Below, piece after piece: positions 1 to 12,000 of a DNA stretch of 64,000 nt (the stretch's first letter is position 1; every line of letters begins with the position of its first letter). A program made the translations under genes and the position numbers. The notes beneath the pieces are model-generated. The model had not been told where the DNA came from. It did no database searches and worked only from the letters and a program-made list of their open reading frames with translations. The DNA comes from Verrucomicrobiota bacterium. Its GTDB lineage: Bacteria > Verrucomicrobiota > Verrucomicrobiia > Verrucomicrobiales > Verrucomicrobiaceae. The stretch spans positions 93,140 through 157,139 of the forward strand of contig JANYCZ010000079.1 of the NCBI GenBank assembly GCA_025360015.1, read 5' to 3'.

Positions 1-3000
1 TGCTGGCGATGCTCTGAAGGCCGCCGAGGCGGTCATTGAGAGCATTGGTGCCGTTGTCCAGCGTCAGGGTGCCGCCTTCATCGACAAGCACGTTGATGAA
101 ACCTGACTTCGCCATCGCACCGCTGAGGATGACACTGCCGCCATTGACGGCGAGGTTGCCGATCAACTGGCCGCTGTTGTCTGCGGTGAGAGTCCAGCTG
201 CCGGATCCGCCCTTGGTGACGTTCAACAGCCCTGCGGTGAAATCGCTCATGAAGGTGCCGTCGAAAACGGCATTGGCATTGTCGAGGCCGAGCAGAAGTG
301 TTCCGCCGACACTCGGATTGAAGTTGCGGATGGTACCCGAGCCAGAGACGGAGCCGAGAGCGAGATTGCTCTGGCCACGTGTGTCCAGCGTGGTGCCGGC
401 CGCAAGGCTGATGGCCATGCGCGAATAGGCAGTGGTTCCGGTCACCACCACGGTGCCCGCCTGCACATCCAGGTTGATGCTCGTCGTGGCATTGCCCTGA
501 CCGCCGAGGGCGAGCACGCCGGTGCCGAGTTTTTGGAGATTGGTCGTTCCACCAACGAAATTCGTGTCCAAGGTCAGACCGATCTGACTGTTGCCGCTCA
601 CCGTGCTGCCAGCCACTGTGTCCACCGTGATGGTGTGGCTTCCAGCCATGTTCACATTGCCGGTGAGCAACGGGATGACGCTGAGCTGCTGCAGGTTGCT
701 GGCCGTGATGTTTCCGGTCAGCGTCAGGAGACCCGTGCCGGTTTCCACGCGTGCACCTTCATTGCCATTGCTGCCGCCGTCATTGGTGAAGGCGAGGTTT
801 GCGACCGTTTCATTGTAACCGTTCAAGGCCCACATGCCGCCGCCGTTGACCGTCACCGTGGCGGTGTCTGCGATCTGATTGCTGAAGCCGCGGTTGATCA
901 CACGGGAGGCGGCAATAGCTGCCGAATCGGTGATCGTACTGGTGCTGCCGGAGATGACGAGATTGCCGGTGACGGCGTTGCCGGTGCCTGTGGCGTTGCT
1001 GAGGTTCAGGATAACGCCGTTCACGTAGGTGGTACCCACATACGTGTTGGCATTGGCAAGGGTGATTTCAGGCGCCAGATCGGCGCGACCCATGCCCGTC
1101 AGGACAAGATCAAAACTACCGGTAATGACGGAATTGACCACCAAAGCGTTCTCAGCGTTGTTGAGGTACAATTGCGGGGCACCGGTGGTGATGACACCGG
1201 GCAGGAGAGTGGTGCCGATGGTCTTGCCGAAGTTTTCCGTGCCACCAAGAAGGCCGCCCGCCGTCAGCCTGAGGACGTCGTTGGCATTGACGAATGTGAT
1301 GCTTTGCGCCGCAGCGAGACCGTTCCATGTGAGGGTGTTGACAGCGGCACCACCGCTGGGAACCACTGTGCTGGCCCGCACCAGCAGATTGTCCGTGGCG
1401 GTGGAAGTGGCAAAGCTGCTGGTCTGCATGAAGGCGGCCAGGGGGCGGACGCCAGAGGCCGGATCATAGGTGGCGAAAGCAGCGGCACTGCCTGGAACGG
1501 TGGTGATGACGGTGGCCCAAGCCCCGATGATGCCGTTGGTGAGCGTGGGAGCGGTGGCGAAGGTGATGAAAGGATTGTCACCGACTCCGCCGGTGGAGGT
1601 GGCGAATGTCACCGAGGCCGTGCCCTGCCGGATGAGGGAGCCGAAAGACATGGTGGCGGTTCCCACGCCGCCGTTTCCGATGTTTGCCTGGATGAAGGAG
1701 GCATTGGAGGCGAGCGTGAGATCACCAAACGTGGCGACCCCATTCGTCCCGGCCCGGCTGATGTAGTAAAGGGCCCCGCCGTTGAGGATGATGTTGCTGG
1801 AGTTGGCGTTTGCGGCAGACGTTGACGAAGAGAGGCGGTCGCCCAGAGCCTGCGTCGCGCTGTCATCCCAGCGCAGGACCGCGCGGTTGATGGTGATGGT
1901 GCCGCCACCTGAGAGGCGTCCCTGATCCTGCAAGACAGTCAGACCGCCCATGATCAAGGTGGTGCCGGCGTAATTGCTGTTGTCCGTGAGGGTCAGTGTG
2001 CTGCCACCGCTGCGAATGAAATTCAGGTTGTCGTTGATGCTGCCGGCGAAGGTAAAGGAGTTGGTCATCACCGTCTGGAAATTCATCAAGCCAGCGGCCT
2101 GATTGGTGATGATGCCACCACCGCCCGGCTGTGTCAGCGTGCTGGCAAGCGATCCCACCGTCTGATTGTGGCCATGTAGATCAAAGACCGATCCTTCCTG
2201 CGAAACAAAATTGTCCGCACGCAGAGTTACTGCCGTGGCATTGGGAGCGGGAGCTTCGGTAAAACGGTAGAAAATCGCGTTGTCAACGGGGGCGGCGGAA
2301 CCGAGCTGCAAGGTGCCCAGATTCAGCCGTGTCTCACCAATGTAGTTATTTTGCGCGTTGAGCATCAGCGTGCCCGGGCCGCTCTTGGAGAGTCCCCCCG
2401 TGGAAGGAACTCCATAGAGTCCGCCGATGGAGACATCCACTTCCAGCAAGGTGCTGGACCCCATGGTGAAAATGGTGAGGTTGTTGGCGGTGGTGGCGGT
2501 AATGGAACCGGTCCCCGAGATGAGGGCGCTGGTTTTGGCCAAAATGCCGCCGCTGTCCACGGTCACATTCCTCAGCGCATTGATGGTCAGACCGCCGCCG
2601 GATTCGAAGGTCAGAGAGTTAACGAGGGTGTTGGTATAAACCGTCGCGTTCGCGCCGGAGTTCAGCGCACTGGTCAGCCGGATGTTGTTGTTCGCGGTGA
2701 AGGTGGTGTCCATTTCCGTGGTGAGGTTCAACGGACGGATGCCATTGGTCGCGTCATACGTTGCAAACGAGGCATTGGCACCCGTGCCGTCTCCGGTGGC
2801 AGACGGGTCGGCGATCACCCAGCTCAGGATGCGCATGTTCTTGCCGGTGGTGACTGCCTGGCCGGTGAAGGTGGGGGCCGTGGCAAGGATGAGGTTGGTA
2901 TTGGCAGTACCAGGTGCTGCCGAACCCAGATTGGTGCCGCGAATGAGGACGGTGCCGTTTGAAGCATGCGTCAGCGTGCCTGTTCCCGCCGTGGTGATGC

Positions 3001-6000
3001 GTGCATTGGCACCGTTGTTCACCAGCGTGATCAGGTTGTAGAGATTGTTGATGGCAATCGACTGGTTGCTCGCCAGCGCTTCGTTGACTGCGGTGGTGGA
3101 ATTGCCATCGATCTCCAGCGCGCCGCCGGCGAGAACGACCGGCAGAGTGCCGAGACGGGTGCTGCTGGCCGTGGCGACGTTGTCGAGGATCAGCTGGCTG
3201 GCAAAAACGCCTGAATTGTAGCCGCTGCCATTGATCGTGACGGTGCCCGCATCACCCAGGTGACCGGAGCCGCGGACAATGATCGTGCCTTGGTTGATGG
3301 TGGTGGCATCATAAGTGTTGCCGCCGTTGGTGATGATGAGGGTGTCAGAGCCGACTTTGGTGAGCGTGAAGTTGCCGCTGATGAGACCGTCGATCTGGAT
3401 ATTGCCGGCCCCCACACCGCTGAGGTTGTTGAAGTCGCTGGAACCGATGCTGGAAGCCGCGCCAAGAGCGAGGCTGCCTGAGAGGATGGAGGTGGTCGCG
3501 GAGCTGTTGATGAGGGCACCCAGGGAGTTCACGCCCAGACCGAGATTGCTCAAGCCGGTGCCAGAGACGGTGAGGGGCTCAGCGGTGGAAAAGCCATTGA
3601 GTTCAAGCACCGCGCCGCTGGCCACGGTCGTGCCCGCGCTGGTGGCTCCGAGCGCATTGTTGCTGCCGAGCCTGAGGGTGCCCGAGTTGACAGCGATGGC
3701 ACCGAGGAGAGTGGTTAGATTGTTGCCGCTGAGCGTCAGGGTGTTCGCGCCGATCTTGGTCAGCGGATTGGAGGCGCTGGCCGTGACTGTGCCATCCAGT
3801 GAAATGTCTCCTTCGCCGCCGATCTGGACGTTGTTGGTGTTGATGGTGATGCTGCCAGAGACGCTGGCAGCATTGGAGCTGCTGTTCCATAGCGCAGCAT
3901 TGCCACCACCGAGCATGCCCGCAGTGGCATTGGCACTGCCAGCTGTGATCAGGGAAGTGGCCGTGCCGGTGAGCGGATTGACCTGGCCGGCACCATTGAG
4001 CACGATGTTGCCAGTGATTCCGGTGATGCCGTTCAGATCCAGGGTGGCCCCTGTCGCATAGACGGTGCTGAGGGAGGCCGTAGTAGCGGTGGCGGCATCT
4101 GAAATTTCAACCGTGGAGCTGTTCACAATCCGGGTGATGAAAGCTCCCTGCGGAATGCCGGCACCGATGACGAGCTCTCCCACGCTGCGGCCGCTCGTGC
4201 TGGCCATGGTGACGGTGGTGAGGCCGGTGGTGATACCCGAAGTGACAGTGGCACTGCTGCCAGCGATGGTGGTGGTGCCAGACGTCAAGGCAGTCGCACC
4301 AGCGACAACGAGCGTGCCCGCCTGCACGGTGAGTGCCCCGGTGAAGGAACTGCTGCTGCCCATGATGAGGCTGCCAGAACCGGTCTTGACGAAGCCATTG
4401 CCACTGTCACTGACGCCGCCGATGAGGTAGAGCATGCCAGCAGCGCTGGTGGAGGTGAGGCCCACATTGAGAATCGTATTGGACCCGACGGTTGTGGTGC
4501 CAGTGACGCCAAACCAACCAGTGCCAATGCTGCCGCCCGTGCCGCTCACGATGTTAAGAATGGTGGGAGCGGCGGCGGTGCCGTTGCCAATGGACAAGGT
4601 GTCGATGGAGGAATTCAACACGGATCCCAGGGTGTCCACCGTGGCGCGGTCACTGCCTGCCAGATTCCAGCCGCCGGTGAGCTGGCCCGAGGTGAGGTAA
4701 TGATTGACTGGAGTGGCCAGATTGGTGTTTGCGGTAAACAGCCGGGAAGTCGGGATGGCCTGGAAGCCGCCCACGGTGGCGTTCGCCCCTTGGTCATTGG
4801 CCGTGTCGGGTCCCGAGTAGAGCACATGGAAGCCGCCGGAATTAGTGGTGCCGGAAGCATTCTGCTGTTTGAAAACAATGCTGTGATAGCCCGCAGCCAA
4901 AAACACCGTGGTGCCGGAGGCTGACTCCGCCGCACCGCCCGTGGCGTTTGCTATGACGGCCTTGCCATCAATGTAAAGGATGGAGCTGTCATCCGCCGCT
5001 GTGCGGAAAGTGTAGCTGCCCCCAGACACAATCTGGAGGTAGCCGCTCTGCACCGAGATGCCGCCATTGAAATTGGTGCTGGTGACGCCGATGGGATGAT
5101 TCAAACCGCCCATGTCACCCAGGCCCACCAAGCCGATGGATCCCGAAGCTCCGGCTCCGGATGCAAGAGCCGAACTGATGGAGGCCGTGGTAGCAAACTG
5201 ATAGTAGCTGCCTGAAAGGCCGCCGGAAGCGTAGTCGCCTGGCAGGCTGCTGAGCGTGGCCGCCTGTGGCACCACTGGATTCAGACCTGTGAGCGCACTG
5301 CCGTTGGCCAGAGCAGTGGTGGTGTTGATCACGGGCACTTCAGGGAAGATGACGGTTCCGAGACCCACATTGACCGGCTTCACCGAGCCGTAATTGAAGA
5401 CATAGATGATGGTGCCCAACGCAGGATTGAGCCTGGCGGCGGTCGCGCCGGTGGTGTTCACATTGAGGAGGCGCAACTGGTAGCCGTTGGCACCGGTGAC
5501 ATCCAGCGTCTGACCGCTGGCGATGTTCAAGTTTGCCACCTCAACGATGTTGTTCGTGTTCGCGCCATTGCTGCCAAAGTTAAGACCGGCACCGCTGATG
5601 GCTCCGGCAAGCGTGATGTCGTTCGAATAGCTGATGACGGTGCCGTTGCCACCGCCGTTATTCAGCAGGGTGAGGAGCGAAGCGCTGCTGTTGATCAATG
5701 CGGTGCCGCCAGGAATGGGCGAGGCGTTGCCGCCATTCAGACCTGACATGACCAGATTGCCGCCGTTCAGGGTGATCCCGCCCTGGAAGGTGTTGTTGTT
5801 CCCCAGGACCAACGTTCCCTGCCCCGCTTTGATGAGGGCGGAGGTGTTGTCCGCTCCGGAGATAATACCATTGAGTGTTAGGCTGGTCAGAATGGTATCC
5901 ACCGTGATGGTGGTGCTGCCGGTGGGCAGTGTGGTGGCACCATTGAGAGTGAGGCTTTGAACGCCCTTCAGGGAGAAGCTGCCACCGGTGATGTAGTCAT

Positions 6001-9000
6001 TGTTCAAGGTGTTGGAAGCGGTGGAAGTGAGGAAGGTGCCGGCACCAATGGTCAGCACGCCCGAGCCCAGCGGGCCGGTGGTGAAGGCACTGGCGACGCC
6101 GGTGACGGCATCCCGCGCGGTCACATTCGTGCTGGCACCGATGGCGAGACCGCCAGCCGTGAGATTCACCCCGCCGGTGAAGGTATTCTGGGCGCTGAGT
6201 TGCAGCAGGCCATTGCCGCTTTTGATGATGCCTTCTCCTGCTGTGCCAGTCATGATGCCTGCGACGTTCAGATTGGGCAGGAGGTAGTTGAGGTTCTCAC
6301 TGTTCCACTGCACGGGGTCCACCGTGAAGGTGCGTGTGCTGCCGCCGAGATTAATGACTCCGGTGCCTGCCGTGGTGATCGTCGAAACCGAGCCCAGATT
6401 CTGGCCGCTGGCGTGCACGTTGCCGCCAAGAATCAGATTGCCATTGGTACCGGTGGTGATGGTCGGTGTGTCACCGCCATTGTTGTTGAAGACAATGCCG
6501 CCGACGATCTGGTTGAACCCGTTCAAATCCAGCGTGGCCCCGCCCATGATGGTGACGGTGGCGGTGTTCTTGATCTGACTGCCGGCACCCAGCACCACGC
6601 GGGTGTTGCGGTCACTGAAGATGCCAGGATTTGAGCTGTAGCCCCCCGCAATGGTCAGGTCGCCTGTGCCTATGGCGGTCAGCGTGGTGCCGTTCGCACC
6701 TGTTGTATTGAGAACGACACGGCCCGAGTTGACAAAGGTGCCGCCAGTATAGGTGTTGTTGCCGGTGATGAAGACATCATTCGTTGCAGCCAGGGTGCCT
6801 CGGCCGTTGTTGGCATCGATGACAAGCGTCACTACGCCACCGGCCACGTTGTTGATGATGTTGGCCGAGACGGTGACATCCGCGTTACCAGTGTTGTCCG
6901 CTTGATTGTTGAGCCAGCTCAGCGCGTGGAGGTAAAGATCGGCTGCACCAACGGTGGTGCCGGCAGTCAGCGAACCATTGATGAGGTTGATGCTGTTGGC
7001 CGAAGCTGCTGTGGAGATCGGAGAGAGGATCAGGCCACCACTGGCGAGTGTGAGCGTCTTGCCGCCCAGATCCAGCACGCTGTTGCCGCTGGCGCTGGTG
7101 CTGGCCTGAAGATTCAGGGTATAGAGCGTGGTGTCCGCTGTCAGCGTCGTTGTTGATCCGGTGACGGGCAGAAGGATGCGGATATTGTCGGTCGCGGTGC
7201 CAGCGAAAATGGTGTTGGGCGAGTATCCTGCATAGCCGTTGTTGGTCAGACCAGCGACGCCTTCACCCGGAGTGTAGGTGGCAAACTCGCGCTCAAAGGT
7301 GGCCCAGCCGCCGATGATGTTATTGGTGAGGCCGTCACCGATGTTGGTGGTGGCCACACCGTTAAGATTGCTGATGAAGAGACGCTGCAGGTTGGAAATA
7401 TTGCCATCCATGTTCAGGAAGCGCACGGTGCCATGCTGCCCTGCTGCCTGTGCCAGGCTGGCAAAGGTGATGTCGGACTGATTTACGCTGGTGCCAGGCT
7501 CCGAGAAATCAACGATGCTGCTGGCATACCCGATGGAGACGGCACCGAGCTTCTCCGTGGTGTAGAGCGCGGCGCGGTTGCGCCATTGGAGCATGGCGCC
7601 GTTCAGGGTGATCGAGGCCGCGTCATTGATGCGGTCGGTGAGGCTTACCAGCTCGGTGTTGGTGTTGCTGCCGTTGATGGACAACGTGGCATTGGAAATT
7701 TCGATCGACGATGTTCCACTTAATTTGCCACCATCGAACAACTGTGTGCGCCCCCCGTTGAGCAAGGTGGGGCCTGTGTAGGTGTTGTCGCTGTAGAGAT
7801 TCCAGTCCTGCGTGGATCCTGCGGCTTGAGAACGCACCACGGCGATGTTGCTCTGCGCCGCATTGTTATTCCCGATGGCACCACGGAAACTCACGTTGGA
7901 CGTGGTGAGCCCGATGGTTGCCTGGCTGGCGGAAGTATTGATGACAGTGCCAGCGGTGTTGGGCGCATAAAGATCATTCACTGCGAGCGTTCCGGTTTGG
8001 GCGATGAGGGTGTTGAAGTTCTGTACCGTGCCATTTAGATCAAGGTTCCCGCCCAAAAGCTGAAGCTGTTGATTCGGCAAAAGCGTCTGATCACCACCGC
8101 CGAGCTTCAAGGTGCCATCGTTCACCGTCACGGTGCCGCTAAAAGCATTGCCTGCCGACAATGTGAGCATGCCGCTGCCGGACTTGGTCAGCCCGCCGCT
8201 GGTACCGGCGATGGCGATGCCCAAGTTCAGATCAGCCACGTTGTAGATGATCAGTTCGCGGTTGGACAAGGTCGTCAGGTAGCCGTTGCCACTGATGCCG
8301 GCGCTGCCTGCGAGCGCCAGAAGGCCGCCGCTTTCAATGGTGAAGGCCCGCACGTGATTGCCCACATCAAGGCTGCCCCCGCTGCTCAACTGGAGAGAGT
8401 TCACCTGCCAGGCGTTGAGGATGTTGGGACTGGTGGCGCCTGAGATGGCGGTGGAAACATTGAGGTTTTCAAAGGCATTCAGCGTGACCGGAGCCGTGAT
8501 GCCAGTGACCTGCTCTGAGGCACTGAGCAGGCGCAGAAGGTTGGTGCCGGCATTCGCGCCCGTCGCGACTGAATCAGCGGTGACAAAACCCAGAGCATCT
8601 CCATTCAGGCTGACGTTGTTGCCAAAGGCCCAAGGCAGGATGGACTTGCTGGTCGTTCCTGTGGCACCGAGTTCTCCGGTAAATGCATAGGTGGCGGTGC
8701 TGCCCTGAATGGTGGCCACATTGGCACCTGCGGCACTGCCGAAACCGTCCGCACGAATGAGCAAGGTGGAGCCGGCATTGCGCGTCACCGCCGCCGTGGT
8801 GAAGTTCAGCTGCCCCCCTGCACCGGCATCCAGGGTAAAGACCAGCGCACCCGCGTTGATGGTCATGGTGCCGGTGGTAGTTTCCGTGGTGTTGGTGTTG
8901 TCGTTGCCGATGAGGCGGAAATCGGAACCTTGGAAATTCAGCGCCGCATTGCCCAGACGGTTGTTGACGTTGTTGCCGATGACACCGGAGTTGTCGAGAG

Positions 9001-12000
9001 TGAGGGTGGCAAAGTCATTCACATAAATCGTGCGCAAGGTGCCCTGCCCGGTGCCCAGGGTATTGAAGCTGCCTGCGCCATTCAAAGACAGCACGCCCTG
9101 CTTGACGATGACATCCCGGCCGGTGAAAGCGTCTGCCACCTGAATGTTCAAGATGCCTGTGCCGAATTTGTTCAGCTGGTAAATGCCCGTCGTTCCGGTG
9201 CTGCTGAAACTTGTGGTCTTGATGTTGATGGTGCCGGCTCCGCCAAGACCGACCCAGGAAGTCTTGGCGCTCGTTCCCAGCTGTCCCACCACCCCGCCAG
9301 TAATATTCAATACGGCACCACCGTCAGCCGTCAAAGTGACGGAGCGGGAATTGTCCGCCGCCAGCACCGTCGCAATGGTGATCGCTCCTGAGACCGTATT
9401 GGTCCCTGAAGTGCTGCGTATGGCACCACCCGCATTGACACCAGCACTGGTGGCATTGGCGGAAGCATTGACGAACACCCCGTCCGCCACCGTCACTCCG
9501 CCGGTCAGTTCAAGTGCGGCGCCCACATTTGCCAGCACAATGCCACCTGCTGACGTGGTGATTGTCGGATTCGCCGCGGTGATGTTTGCGCTGAGCGTGA
9601 TCGTCGTGGCAGTGATCGCGGTGATGGTCGTGTCTGCCACGATCCCCGCACCAAACACCGTCTGGCCGACGCCATAACCGGCGGTGCCGCCAGCCGGCGT
9701 GAGCACCGACGTAGAAACGGCTGCGGTTGTCGCAGTCGCACTGGTGGTGGAAGAAGCATTGCCCAGCTGTGCCCCATCGGAAATCCGCAGTACTCCCTGC
9801 TGGATCAACATGACACCGTTCCAGCCGGTTTCGGGCTGGGTAAGAACGAGAGCACCGAGGTCATACTTCCTCAAAGCATTGTTCGCTGAAGCAAAGGTGA
9901 AGGCGCTGTTCAGGGTCAGGGTGTTGCCCTGCGTCACTTCAATCTCACTGGCAGCAGAATTGAGACTGAAGACGTGGGAGGTGGCGAAGGTGCCTGTGGC
10001 ACGGAAACCATAGCCGAGATTGTTGCCGCTGAGGCGGATGATGTTGGCGGAGTTGCCCAGAGCACCATCAGACGATGCGGCGACAAGCCCTGCTGTTATG
10101 TCAATGATCGAACCACCGCCGCCAAAGGTGTTGCCTGCATTGGTCAGCTCAAGTACACCGGCACCGGCTTTGGTGAGAACCACCGCCGCGGCACCTGTGG
10201 GGCCGCCAGAAAGAACGCCGCTGAGGGTCAAGCCATCCAGCTGCAGTGAAGTGCTGGCTCCAGACACCGTGAATGTGGGCCCCTGATTGGCGGACACGGT
10301 GTTGAAGGCGATGTTGTCCGCCAGAAGCAGTCCGTAGTTGTTGTTGTTGGTCAGGTTGATGCCGTTGCCAAGCTGTGAGGAAATCAGAGCGGCCGGCGCG
10401 ATGGTTTTGTTGACCGCAAGAGGGTAATAGAGGCCGGCACCGGCACGACCGATGGTCAATGACAGAGCCGTCCCAGTGACGGCAGGCTCCCAAGTGATGG
10501 CTCCGAGATTGATGGTCTGCAAGGAACCCGTGCCGTCACCATCATGCAGGATTGAGAAGGTGGGGGTGTTATTCAGAGCACCTATGTTGAGTGATGCGGT
10601 GCTGCTGATACCGGTGAGGTTGAGACCTGTGATATTGCCCGGGCCGGTCTTGCTGATGGTGTTGACTCCCGTCCCACCAATGGAAGTGATCGTGCCGATA
10701 CTGGCGATGGGTCCGCCCAGAACTACATTCAGATAGGGAGTTGGAATATTGACCACCAGCCCGGTGGTGGTCTGCGTGGCGAAATTGAGGGCCCCATTGA
10801 GAGTCAGGGTAACCAGCGACACCCCCGTGTTGTTGAAAATGGGATTACCAGCGAAGCTCATGGCATTGGCCACGGTGCGGCTGGAGTTGTCCGTCAGCAG
10901 GCTGGTGCCGGCGGCGAAGGAAACAGCACCGGTGCCGAGCGGCCCTGACACCAGCGTGTTCGGAATGGTGGAGGTGCTGCTGGTCGAGAGAATGATGCCG
11001 CCGCCCTGCACGGACATCCCGCCATCAAAAGTGTTCTGCGCGCTGAGCTGGAGCAGGCCATTTCCACTCTTGATGATGCTGGTCCCCGTGCCGGTGATCA
11101 CGGAGGTGATGTTGAGCGAAGCTTGGATGTTCGTGTAGGTCGCGCCGTCGATATTGATATCGCCGATGCTGAAGGTGTTCACGCCTGCTCCCAGAGCGAG
11201 TGTGCCAGCACTGATGATCGGCGTCGTCGCCGCATTGTTGGTGGTCACGGTCACGGGTGCCAAATTGGTCAGTGTGAGGGTGTTCCCCGCACCAATGGTC
11301 ACCGTCGGAGCGGTGATGCCACCGCTGTTGTCGAAAATTAAACTGTTGAGCGTATTGTTGCCGACCAGCGTGAGGGTCGAACTGCGACGCAGCGTGATGG
11401 CGTTCGATGGATCCATCTGACCCGCATTCGTCATCAAGGTCATCGTTGCACCACCGAGGATGACGCCGCCGGCCGGGATCACCACGCCGGTGCCGATCAG
11501 GTTAATGGTTCCCTGCACGACGGTGGTGCCCCCCGTGTAGGTGTTGTTTGCCGAAAGGTTCAGCGAGCCACCGCCTGATTTCACCAAGGTGGTTCCACCG
11601 CCTTGGATGACGGAGTTCACGATGACGTTGCTGATGCCGTAAACAAGCGCGTTGGTGGCGGTGCCGGCTGTCGCGTTCTGGCTCACGGTGATCTGGGTGG
11701 GGCTATCAACAGAAACAATGTAGGTGCCTGCGGGGAGGTTGGCAGAGGTGATGGTCATCCCCGGCGCGAGGCCGACCGTCGATGGTACGGTAGTGATCAC
11801 ATTGGATCCCGCAGCAGTCGTGGCAGTGGCCGCACTCGCGCTGGTGCCGCTGGCGTTGTCGTAGATGACGAGTTCACTGGCACCGCTGGTGATGATGCCA
11901 CGCACCGCCGTGGTGCCGAAGGATGTCGCGTTGTTGTTGTTGCTGCGAAGGATGCCGCCTTGCTCAAGGTTGAGGACGTCGGTGCCATTCGTGAATGCGA

